Assembly: GCA_027924585.1 (NCBI GenBank)
Contig: BSBM01001068.1
Span: 2,031,001-2,095,000, forward strand
From: Larix kaempferi
Lineage: Eukaryota; Streptophyta; Pinopsida; Pinales; Pinaceae
Direction of reading: 5' to 3'
Length of the DNA stretch: 64,000 bases
Part shown: positions 42,508 through 53,820 of the stretch, one piece after another
How positions within the stretch are numbered: the first letter of the stretch is position 1
Layout: each line of letters begins with the position of its first letter
Made by a program: the position numbers and the translations under genes
Notes under the pieces: model-generated
The model's database searches: none
The model's input: only the letters and a program-made list of their open reading frames with translations
What the model was told of the DNA's origin: nothing

Positions 42508-45500
42508 GTGGCTACAAGAAGGAACCCCGGTTCGCAGTTCTTTTCAGGCGTAGATAATCCAGAAAAGCTCCTCAAGACGGAGAAAGTCAAAGGCAAGACA
42601 AAAGAAGGTATTTCTCAGTTTTCAAATATATTTCCTTCTTTGCAAGAACATTTGTTTGAGGAAGAAAATATTGGATCCAGTGAAAAGATTCTGTTTAGAA
42701 CTAAGTCAGATTCTGATTTGAAAGAAACAAAAGTTAATCCACAAAGTTTGTGGGACTATTCTTTAAAATCTGTTTGGGAAAATTTACAAAGATCTGAGAG
42801 GAAAGCACCTGAAATATCCAAATCCCAAAGAATACCTGTACAGGGTAATAGACAACAGGCGACTGTAGTTGCACCTTATAATCCACCACCCATGGCTGCC
42901 AGATTTGCTCCTTTGGTTTTGCCAGCAGTTTTACATGATTTGCCTCAAAATTATGCACAGAGGATCTTTACTTTTGATAATGAGGGAAATTATACAGCAC
43001 AACAACATGTTGATAATTTCAGCGATTTTATTGATTTAGAAGAAGTAGATTTTGATGATGCTAAAATGAGGTTGTTTGCTCAAAGTTTGAGAGGTGAAGT
43101 GAAAAAATGGTTTAGAGCTTTGGCCGCTGGATCTATTGCAAATTATGATGCCTTTACAACCCTTTTTATCGAAAGGTGGGAAGATCAGAAGAATCCTTCA
43201 CAGGTATTAACCCAGTACAACAATTTGAAAAAAGGAGGGTTTGAGTCGGTTCAGGAGTTTTCTGCCAGATTTATGAAAGTCTACAATTCAATCCCTACAG
43301 ATATAAAACCTCCAGTAGGAGCAGCCAAGTTACACTATGCTGATGCTTTTGAAGGTGATTTTTCATGCACATTAAGAGAAAGAAGATCTACTACTTTGGC
43401 AATAATGATGAAAGATGCAGTAGAAGATGAGGCTAATATGATGGCTTCTGGAAAAATGAGACATAGGGATATGGATAGAAAGAAAATTAGAGAAGATAAT
43501 CAAAATGTAGCTTCTTCTTCTGCTTCTTCTTCCTCTACTGATATAAAGTTTGAAGCGATGATGAAAACTATGGAAAAATTACTAGAAAGATTAGTAGTGG
43601 ACAATAAAACTCCAAATAAAGAACCAGCAGAACCTCAAATCAGAAACCCTAACTTTAGGAGGCCTTTTGTTCCAGCTATAAGACCGAGAGGACAGCCAAA
43701 CCCAAGGAATGCAGAAGAAGATCAAATCCGACCTCCTTTTCCTGAAAATTATATTGCTGGAGAAGCTGAAGACAAAATGCCTGAAGGAGATATTCATCAT
43801 TGTGGCAGTTCTGATCCAGAAGTGTATTTGACTAAACAGGAGCATGATATGTTCATGGCAGAAGGAGAATGTTGTAGTTTGGAGATAGGAAGTGATCAAT
43901 ACCAGATTGGTTATCAGAATGCAATAAATGATCTTCAAAGAAAGATAAATCTGAGGAACCGAGATGTTGTAATTGACAAAGGGAAAGAACCAATAGGCAA
44001 GTAAAAAAGAAATGCTGATAAAGCTTCTACAAGTCAATCTGAACCACAAACTAAAAGAAAAGAAAATGAAGATGTACCCAAGGTAATTCCAGACATCAAG
44101 AAAGATCTTATGAAGGAAAGTGATAAAAATTTGGTTCCTTTCAACATACAGAATGAAATGTCAAAAGTAAAGATTTCAGTACCCTTTAATGAAATACTGA
44201 AGAACAAGGAATACAAGGAACAAATTTTCAAGATGATGCAGGTAGAAAATCGGGTGGAAGTAGACACTTTGGAATTAGATGATGATAATCCTAATATCTG
44301 TTTAGGATCAAGAATAGAAGACAATAGTTTGGAAGAAGTTTCTCCTTTCTATGTGAATTTGGATATTCATGATAAAGTGGTACATAACTGCATGTTGGAT
44401 TCTGGAGCTTCTCATAATTTGATGCCCAAACTTGTAGTAGATTCTTTGGGATTGGAAATCACAAGACCATATGATGACTTATTTTCTTTTGATTCAAGGA
44501 AAGTTAAATGTTTAGGGTTGATTAAAGATTTGACAGTCAATCTCAGTAAAATACCAGCCAAAGGTATTCTCATGGATGTGGTGGTTGCTGATATTCCTGC
44601 AAAGTTTGGTATGTTGTTGTCCAGGTCGTGGGCTTCGAAGTTAAAGGGAACTCTACAAATGGATATGTCTTTTGCTACTATTCCGGTGTTGGGGGTACAC
44701 AGAAGATTGTATACTGAAAAGAGAGCTTCTTATTTGGTGAGTGATCTAAAAGAACCTGAGAAACATGCCATATATGCTTTAGACACCGATTTGGGGTCTT
44801 GCATTTTGTACAATGATGTTGAATCTAAAGAAAAGATTGATTTAATTGAACCTAAAGAAAATAAGGAGGAAAAATTGTTAAGAGAAAAGATCAGAAAAGA
44901 AGGTACTTGGACGATGCACTTTGATGGAGCTAGAAGCAGAGAAGGAGCTGGAGCAGGAGTATGGATAATTACACCTGACAGAGAATTTCTAATGTTTTCT
45001 TACCAATTGAATTTTGAATGTACCAACAATGTTGCAGAGTATGAGGCCTTAATTCTGGGATTGAATGTGTTGAAGGATTTGAAAGCAAAAAAGATTGAGG
45101 TATTCGGAGATTCTGAATTGGTTATAAATCAAGTAAAAGCTATTTATCAGACCAAACACCCAAAAATGAGGTCCTATAGGAATGAAGTGTGGGATTTACT
45201 GGAAAATTTCTTTGATGAACATGATGTTATCTCAATTCCCCGAGTTAGCAACACTGTAGCAGATTCTTTAGCCAGTGCAGGAGCTGCGTTCAAAACTCCC
45301 GTCTTTTCTAAAAAGGAATATAATATCGAAGTCATACATAGACCATCTATTCCAGACAATGTCAAGCATTGGCAGGTCTTTGAAGATGACCAACAGATCA
45401 AACGCTTTTTGGAAATGACAGATGAGTTCCACTACAGATCTATTAACGCAGAAGGTGATGAGATGGGTCCAGACGAAGTGGATTCTCCGGAGGAAGCCGA

Positions 45501-48438
45501 AAAATTCAAGCAGAGGATCGGAGGTAAGGATATTATTCAACTGAAGAATAATGTTATCCCTAGAGGTTTAATTCCTTTAGAAAATTTATTTGATAAAAAT
45601 GATGTGGTAAAGAATCCAAAGATTGAACCAAAACCTGAAGATGTGAAGGATTATAATCTGGGTTCTGAAAAAGATCCCAAATTAGTAAAACTTTCAAAGA
45701 AGTTACCAAGAAAAGAAGAAGATAAAAGTGTGGAAGTAATGAAAAGGTTTTCAGATGTTTTTGCTTGGAGCTATGAGGATTTAAAGGAATATGATATTTC
45801 TGTTATACAACATACAATTCCAATTAAACCAGGTGAAAAGCCTTTTAAGCAAAAATTGAGAAGAATAAATCCCAAGTTACTACCAGTGATAGAAAAAGAG
45901 GTAAGGAAGCTGTTCGATGCTAAGATAATTGTGTCTCTGAGGTTTTCCAAGTGGTTAGCAAATTTAGTACCAGTAAGGAAAAAGAATGGAGAAATAAGGC
46001 TGTGTGTGGATTTTAGAAACTTGAACAGAGCTTCTTTGAAAGATAATTATCCACTCCCTAAAATGGACCAGGTTTTACAACAAGTTGTGGGAGCCGAGAG
46101 AATTTCCATGCTAGATGGTTTTTCAGGTTATAATCAAATCAAAGTTCATCCAGAGGATCAAGAAAAAACAGCTTTTACTACACCTTGGGGAACGTTTATG
46201 TACGCCAAAATGCCATTCGGTCTAATGAATGCAGGAGCAACATTTCAAAGAGCTATGGATATTGCGTTTGCAGATGAAAGGGACAAAATTGTGGTGGTAT
46301 ACATGGATGATATCACTGTTTATTCAAAGAACGCTGCTGATCACTGGAAACATTTGGAAAGAGTCTTCATAAAATGTAGAAGGTTTGGAATTTCATTAAA
46401 TCCAAAGAAATCACATTTTTGCATGGAAGAAGGAAGGTTATTGGGACACATCATATCCAAAGAAGGAATTAAGATTGATCCAGAGAGAGTATCTGCAATA
46501 CAAAAGGTGGGAATTCCCAGAAGTAAGAAAGAGATTCAGTCATTCATAGGAAGGGTAAATTGGTTGAGGAGGTTCATTCCCAGCTTTGCTGAAATTTTAA
46601 GAAATATAACTGAAATGTTGAGAAAAGATAGAGAAATTAAATGGAATGAAGAAACAAGAAAATCCTTTGAAAACATCAAGAAAGCTTTGACCGAAGCACC
46701 GGTGTTAATTAGTCCAGATTATACAAGGGATTTCATTATGTTTACATATGCATCGGAGCACACAGTAGCTGGAGTACTATTGCAGAAGAATCAAGAGGGT
46801 ATAGAACAGCCTATTGCATTTTTTAGTAAAATTCTGAGAGATGCAGAATTAAAATACAACATCATGGAAAAACAAGCTTATGCTTTGGTAAAAGCATTGA
46901 AGGATTTCAGGATATATATTTTGCATTCTCATACAATAGCGCATGTTCCATCAGCAGCAGTAAAAGACATTCTTACACAACCAGATCCTGAAGGGAAAAG
47001 AGCAAAATGGATAGCAGTATTGCTGGAATATGACCTGGACATCAAACCCACCAAATTAATAAAAGGTCAAGGTTTAGCTAAGATGATGACAGAAACAAAT
47101 TGGGATTCCCTCAGTATAAATTTTATGGCTGAAACTTCATCCGAGGATGTTCCAAAGTCACCAATAATTGAAGATTTTTCTTTATCTCCCTGGTACTCAG
47201 ATATTGTATATGTCTTACAGAATCTCCAAGCACCTGCAGACATGGAAAAAACAAGGGCCAGGTCAGTAAAACTGAAAGCTGCAAAGTTTTGCATATTAGA
47301 TGGGAATTTGTTTTGGAAAGATCCAGGAGGAATATTGTTAAATTGTCTTTTAGAGAATGAGGCACAGCATATTATGGTGGAATTTCATAAAGGTATGTGT
47401 GGAGGACATCATTCATGGAAGGCTACAGTGAACAAAATTCTTAGAGCTGGTTTTTACTGGCCTAGCATGTATTCCGATGTGTATAAAGAAATAACAAAAT
47501 GTCATGAATGTCAAATTTTTGATGGAAAAAGAGAATTATTACCATTTCCATTGAAACCCATTTCAGTTGAAGCACCGTTCCAACAGTGGGGGTTAGATTT
47601 TATTGGTGAAATTAACCCGAATTCTTCAGGACAACACAAGTGGATTTTGACTGCTACTGATTACTTCACAAAATGGATTGAGGCCATACCAACCAAAAAT
47701 GCTACAGAGACGGTGATTATGAACTTTTTGGAAGAAAATATTTTGTCCAGGTTTGGTTTCCCTAAAAGGATAGTGACAGATAATGCCCCAGCGTTCAAGT
47801 CAAAAAAGATGATAAATTTCTGTCATAAATATCACATACATCTGAATCATTCAACAACTTATTATCCACAAGGAAATGGATTAGCCGAATCTTCAAATAA
47901 AAGTTTGGTGAGGATCATAAAGAAGTTGTTAGAAGATAATAAGAGGGCTTGGCACACCAAACTGAAATATGCTCTATGGGCAGACAGAATCAGTACAAAA
48001 AGAGCAATTGGCACTTCCCCTTTTTAGCTGGTATATGGTATAGAAGTAGTTTTTCCTGTTTCTTTAGGATTGCCAGTCATGAAATTGTTACAAGAAGTTG
48101 ATGAAGAACCAAATCATATGCAAAGAAGAATAAATCAAATGATATAATTACATGAAGTCAGAGAGAAAGCATATAACAAGACCCAAATACATCAAGAAAA
48201 AATGAAAAAAACTTTTGACAGAAAAGTTAAGGAAAGAGATTTTCAAATAAATGATTTGGTTTTGAAATGGGATTCCAGGAAAGAAGAACACCATGGAAAG
48301 TTTGAACATTTATGGAAAGGTCCATATATTATTGCAGGATGCCAAGGAGAAAATGCTTTTATCTTAAAAAATTGCAATGGAGAATTTTATCCTGGAGGGC
48401 CAGTAAATGGGAGGCACCTCAAACATTATTTGTCCTAA
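42508..48438 (+). pseudogene. Element C gag-pol, unit 1, three stops
   Basis: One frame of 1976 codons, interrupted by TAA at 44002, TAG at 48025 and TAA at 48145. No ATG is available at the N-terminus: the frame opens after a TAA near 42490, the first plausible start is GTG at 42508, and the first ATG is over 120 codons in. Domains: gag capsid-like about 42890-43470; no CCHC knuckle seen; protease with MLDSGASHNLMP near 44391; an RNase H before RT with HFDGA, AEYEAL, FGDSE and VADSL (about 44905-45300); RT with YMDD near 46300; a second RNase H-like region lacking the first Asp (FTYAS) and the TDH motif; integrase with CHECQ, LDFIGE, TDNAPAF and GLAESSN. The proteins would form the particle, copy the RNA and integrate the cDNA, but this copy cannot encode them intact. 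Confidence 0.88.
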
Positions 48439-48481
48439 CAGATGGAAGTGAAGGAAAGTTCCTGTACAGTGTAAATATTTC

Positions 48482-48503
48482 AAAAAAAAAAAAAAAAAAA
48501 GGG
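48482..48503 (+). other. A19-GGG tract in the 3' spacer of element C, unit 1
   Basis: A run of 19 A followed by GGGTAAAG lies 43 bp after the gag-pol stop. It is the only strong polypurine run near the 3' LTR, but it is 94 bp away from it. Unit 2 has 21 A at 59795-59815. Confidence 0.6.
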
Positions 48504-48510
48504 TAAAGTT

Positions 48511-48594
48511 TTAAGGTGGCCCAATGGATCAGGCACTTGGTCTACGATGTTCTTTGCTACCTCGCAGGGAGGATAGCATCCCCAGTTGGAGCCA
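48511..48594 (+). other. tRNA-Arg-like sequence directly before LTR 2
   Basis: The segment TGGCCCAATGGATCAGGCAC resembles the D-arm of plant tRNA-Arg including the A box. It is followed by TGGTCTACGA, like an ACG anticodon loop, and ends GCATCCCCAGTTGGAGCCA, like a T-arm, acceptor and CCA end. The middle is degenerate and the acceptor 5' strand does not pair well, so it is not a functional tRNA gene. It ends two bases before the LTR. Comparison to tRNA is from memory. Confidence 0.5.
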
Positions 48595-49365
48595 GTTGTT
48601 GACACCAGGTCTGAGGAAAATTGAAATTTTTGCTAAAAGGCCCTAAGAGAAAGAATCATCACAAAAAAGGGTTGAGTTGAAAGTTTTTTTTATAAAAGAA
48701 TAGAAGAAAAACCCATATGTATAAAGTCCGCCAGCAAATATAATGTAAAGGTTAAACCCCGGTCAGGTTTCATCGGCGGAGATAGCATAGATCCAAATCA
48801 ACGGTCCATATTAACCCTGCGTCGCCAATGTCATCGTCAACAAACGGTGGAGGGTGGTAGCGGACATGATACCACCAAGGCACGTGTCCCATTTTCATTC
48901 ATCCGCGCTTGGAGAAAGTGGTATCGGAAACCATTATAACACCGCGCGGAACCACCCATTACAGAAAGGTGAAAAGATATCTTACGTGGCAAGGTGGGAC
49001 CTAACAGGTGGCGAACAAAGAATGGATTGATAAAGCCGTGGCACGTGGCACTATACTTTGCATGGATCGGAAGGCCAATACATGCTTCAATCGAATCAAC
49101 GGCCAGCGTTTCATCCGCGGCCAGGAATATGTGCACTGGATATAAAGGAAAGCGGTCGCGGAGAATAAACCGCCTTAACAGGTGTCAGCAGATGGTGTAT
49201 CCGCGCGAGTAGCAAACCGGAAAAGGAAACCGCTTTTTCGATCGCGGATACCGCCGGTGCAATAAAGAAGGACAAGATATGATGGTTCAAAATAATAGTT
49301 CAAAGATCAATGGTTGGAGACGACCCACGTTCATAAAGGTGCAAGGAGGTTATTCTAAAAAGGCT

Positions 49366-49373
49366 TATATAAA
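49366..49373 (+). promoter_or_regulatory. First TATA box, element C LTR 2
   Basis: TATATAAA, identical in context to 38053-38060, 178 bp before the LTR gene ATG. Confidence 0.6.
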
Positions 49374-49543
49374 AAGAAAGGGCTCCACATAACGGCATTT
49401 TGTATGTGTCGTTATCCTGGAGAGCTCCGAAGACTGGTGGAAGCCGGCGATTGCGACAGAAGGCGAAAAGCAAGCATTTACAGGTAGGGTCTGGTGACCT
49501 GTCACTCTCTTTAAACGGAATTTTGTTTAAAAGAAGCATTTAG

Positions 49544-52500
49544 ATGGAGACTGTACAAGATATAGACGTTTTTAGGTCAAAAGATGCCCTAGAAGACAGA
49601 GATGAAGATGTTTTCGATACCCTTATTAGGTTCCCGGTCTCCGATGTAAAAGTGAAGTTATCTGAGCTATTAAAAGAGGGTATAGACCCGCATAGAGTTC
49701 ACCAGTCATCTCTGATAGCTTTTTGCCCTGAACAGTTTCCTGTTTTCCCAGAATTCGTCTCCTGGTGTGCTAAAAACTATTCACGGGAAGAAAGAGTTGT
49801 TTTAAACAGCCAGAAAACTAGAGCCATTTGCAAAATTGAGCCAGCCGAAGTGATTAGAGCCCTAGAAATAGATTTGCCTCAAACCCTCGACCCTGAAGTT
49901 TTTTCTGAAGTGTCGATTATTGAAAATTTTCACCACGCTTCTCAGAGTGATAGGGAAGTGTTTTTGTCGACGTGTTTCAGACCAGAAACTAGCCTTTCTG
50001 AACTCCCTTACCCTTTAGATATCAACCTTTTTAATGAGAATACCCAGTTGGTCTTGACACTATTGGCCGTAGTTTTAGGGTTAGATTCGGATTTGTATAT
50101 AACTGAGTTTCAATTGATTTTATTGTACAGAATAAGTATAGTCCAGTCGGGAATTGACGAAAGTCAAATTCCCCGACTAAATTTTGAAGCTTTCATAGCC
50201 GAAAGAATGCATGACCAGATGGTCAATTTTTCCACGCACAGACATTTCAGGTTTCAAGCATTTTTAATGAAAATGATTATGGTATCCAGCCAGGAAGAAT
50301 TACAGTTCCCAGAGATTGTTTTCGCAACTCCACTGGAAAACAATATTTTCAATTTCATCAATTACATGCTCTCGACGATCTTTAAGATGATTTTCGGAAA
50401 AAGTCTGCCTAGGGTATTGCCAGAAATGCAGGTATCAATGCAACTGAATACAGAGTATGCTACAGGAGACTGGTTTTTATCAAAAGATAGTACAGTGGTC
50501 AGATTGTATGGATTCAAGCATAAACCCTATGTGCTACCAGCATTCCTCACCTTGAGGATTTTTGCCTTGGAGTTTTTAAGACAGAAATTGATTGTAGAGG
50601 ATAACAATTTTTTAGTCCACATACAAGCAACGGACATTAAATACCCTTTCACATTAGGTCCGTTTACAATAAAGAATAAGAATGCTGCTGTATATATAGA
50701 GAAATTGTTAAAAGACATGAATTTTGAGACAGACGCAGCCTTGGAATATGACCCATTAAATATCATATCCAAAAGAAGAATTGAGCATCGTATTAAGGCT
50801 CTGAATCATCAAACTGTTGAAGGGATGGCAGACAGAGCCAACTGGCTCGAATACAAAGAAGAAATTATCCCAGACAAGTCCGACAAAGAAAGGTCATTGG
50901 AAGAAGCAATGGCAGAAACAGAAAGCGAAATCAATACCGCATTAGTGGGGTCCAAAAGACCTATACAAGACATTATGATCATTGATGATGAAGAGACAGA
51001 AAAAGGAAAACGATTGAAGACTGATGAGTCACAGGAATTGACAACCATTTCAGAAGAAGCAAAAGCTACAGAAAATGAAATACCAGAGGTTACAGTGAGG
51101 GAATACAATATTGAAGAGACCCCTGTAGGGGATGATGTAAATAGACCCAAAAATTTCATGGACGTATTTAATGAACATAGTAAAAACAAACAGGAATCCG
51201 CGAAACAAACAAGTCTATTGTTTCCAAAGGTCAGAAATATATCGAATAATGAAGTAAGCTTATTCACCAGCAGGAACATCAAAGAAAATTCTTTAAAATT
51301 TTCAGTTGTGACCAAAAACAAGATCTCAGAGATGAGTGTGGATTTGTCAAAGATAAATGCCCCTGACAAAATTTTGTTACATAGACAAGCTGGAGAGGTT
51401 ATATACTCCGACTATTTGGGGGCCACATTGAGAGCAGACAAACTAAAGAATTCAGTAGAAAAATTAAATAATCAGTTGAGGCAAGAAAAGGCAGAGAATA
51501 AGTCTCGACAACATCAAATTAAGAAGCTGCAAATGGACTTAACTAATAAAGATGGAGCTGCGGCTACCAAACTGCTCCAGGAGAAGGAAGAAGTGATTTT
51601 AACATTGAGACGAAAGTTAAAAATCCCAGATGCTGTACTCATTCAAGGTGCAGAATTGACTATATTAGAAAAAGAGAAAGAAGAGTTATCTAACGAAGTC
51701 AATGATGTCACAGCTAAGTTGTTAAAGCTGTCTGACGAAAAGGACTATTGGGAAAAAGAAAGGTTCATTTTGGAAGAACAGTTGGCAACAGCGAGAAAAC
51801 AATTAACAGAGAGCAGTCAGCAGCAGGTACAGGCAGGCCCAGAAGAGGATAAGAATGGTGTAGATGGGATTTTGCAGGCAATGTCACAAATAAGTTTAAA
51901 GGATAATGAAATCAAATTGTTGAAAGCAGAAATACAAAAATTAAAAGAGGAAAATGAAGCAAAAGAAAAAGAAATAAAAACTTTGCAAGCAAATAATCAG
52001 GAATTGAGCAGTAATAATAAAGGATTGGCTGCTCATGCAACAGGACAAGCTGCTATGCAGGGATGTAAACATATGGTGTGGGACCAGATCATCAAATAAG
52101 TTGAAAAACTTAGGCCATATCTGGATTATATAAGAGATAAGGAAAAGGTAGCCAAAGATGCCTTCGACAGTTGCCGAGCAGTCAGGGAAGGGTTAAATAG
52201 AAAACCGAAAGAAATAGCCCAGAGAGCAATTACATTTTTAAATAGTTTATCCGAGGCAGACCTGACAGCCATGAGTATAACAAACAGAATTTCTGTCATC
52301 ACTTGGGCCAGAAGGATCTTGGGCAAATACTCACATATCGAAAACATCGAGGCCAAAGCAGGAGAAATAAGGAAAGAAGTAATCCAGTTCAAAAAGCAAT
52401 TTGACAAGTTAGTGAACAAGGGATTCCCAGCTTTCTGGAACGAAAATAATGAATTAATTCCTCCAGCTGATTATAAAAGATTACTGTTTGATATCAGGAT

Positions 52501-52750
52501 GGATCACCGAAAATTCCAGCAGATAGATCACATGCTCACAGGAAAAATTCTAATGGAGAAAATGTCAGGGGAATTTGAAATTTTAAATATGCTGATTTTA
52601 ACTTGCGCAAACCTTCTCCCTATTTCTTATGCAGGTCATATCGAGATGCGAGTCTTGGTGAAAGAAATGACAAATTATGACCTACCCACAGCTGACCAGT
52701 GGAATTATGTAGAGAAGTACGGAAAGACCAGATATTCTGTTCATACTTAA
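49544..52750 (+). pseudogene. LTR-encoded coiled-coil protein of element C, LTR 2 copy, one stop
   Basis: This is the least damaged complete copy: open from ATG 49544 for 851 codons to a single TAA at 52097-52099 (GAA in the other copies), then in phase to the normal stop at 52748-52750. The stop falls just after the coiled-coil region, so a protein lacking the C-terminal globular domain of about 215 residues could be made. Domain layout and relation to the element B protein are as described for the LTR 1 copy. Confidence 0.87.
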
Positions 52751-53651
52751 ATGCATTTGAAATTCTTGCCATGTGGCAAAAATGATGATATCCAAAAGTC
52801 TTGCCAAGTGGCAAAAAAGACTTTTTATTTTAAATTTGTAATATTATTTGAAAGACAGTTATGGGTTACTCGAAGACAGTTATCTTTAGTTAAATATTTT
52901 TAATTATTAGTTAGAAGAAGCAGTTATGTGGAGCTTCTTCTGAAAATTTTGTATAAAAAACAATGGAGGTCATTGTTTGAAGGGGTTGGAAAATTTTTTA
53001 GAAACAAGTATGTTTTGAAGTTTATTTTTGAAATAAAGGCAGTACAGTGATGATACCTATCTTTTGATACATAGATTCATGAGTTAATCAGTCTTGCAGT
53101 CTGTTATTTTCCTTATCCTTATATGTGCATGTTTATCTTCTTCGTTATATCTCCCATGGTGTTTTTCTTCTATATTTAAATGAACATTTGAAATAACTTG
53201 AGATTCATACTGGTTATGCCTCATTTTATCTGCATTTAAATATCCATTTTATTCTCCAAAGTTGACAATAGATTTATCCTGGACGGATACCTGTTGTTGA
53301 TGGAATGTCTTTACTTCTTTCTATGCCGCCTGAAAAATCAAATTGACTGTAACATGATTACTATCTTGCCTCTGTGAAAATCTTTATGGTGAAAATATGT
53401 TGCTGGTTTATTATACATTTTGAAGGCTTTGACTCCATGCCCAATGTTTCTTGTTTACCTTTTCGACCAGAAAATATCTTTTGAGAAGTTTTAAGGAAAC
53501 CTTTGTATATTTTAGCCTTCATATATATATCCTGAGAGAGCCCTCTCTGGTAGAGAAAATGGCTAGTTCTTCTACCTAAAGCTTGGTTTGAAATAGGTTA
53601 CCTTAGGTCTTATTTTCTTACAACCGGAATAAAATCTAAGTGCTAACATTT

Positions 53652-53669
53652 TGGCGCCGTTACCGGGGA
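53652..53669 (+). other. Primer binding site of element C, unit 2, one mismatch
   Basis: TGGCGCCGTTACCGGGGA, differing from the unit 1 site by G to A at position 11, within the tRNA-Asp complement. Confidence 0.82.
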
Positions 53670-53820
53670 ACGAAAGTGAAATTTTCCCTGGGAGAAACGA
53701 CAAAGAAAGCTCAAATTTCTTGGGCAAGGAAGTTTGAAACAAGTTGGTTGTAGATATTGCCCTGGCGACTTCACTTGTGACAGTTTTTAGAATTTTTGAG
53801 AGTAAGTTGAGAAAGACATT

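Larger units (their letters stand above)
48597..53648 (+). repeat. Element C LTR 2 (5052 bp), shared by both units
   Basis: Same length and layout as LTR 1. At many sites it agrees with LTR 3 against LTR 1, for example codons in the LTR gene at 49770 and 50118. It serves as the 3' LTR of unit 1 and the 5' LTR of unit 2. Confidence 0.92.

Noticed and set aside
48511-48594. Functional tRNA-Arg gene
   Set aside because: The anticodon stem and acceptor 5' strand do not pair properly and the T-arm is altered, so it is at best tRNA-derived.
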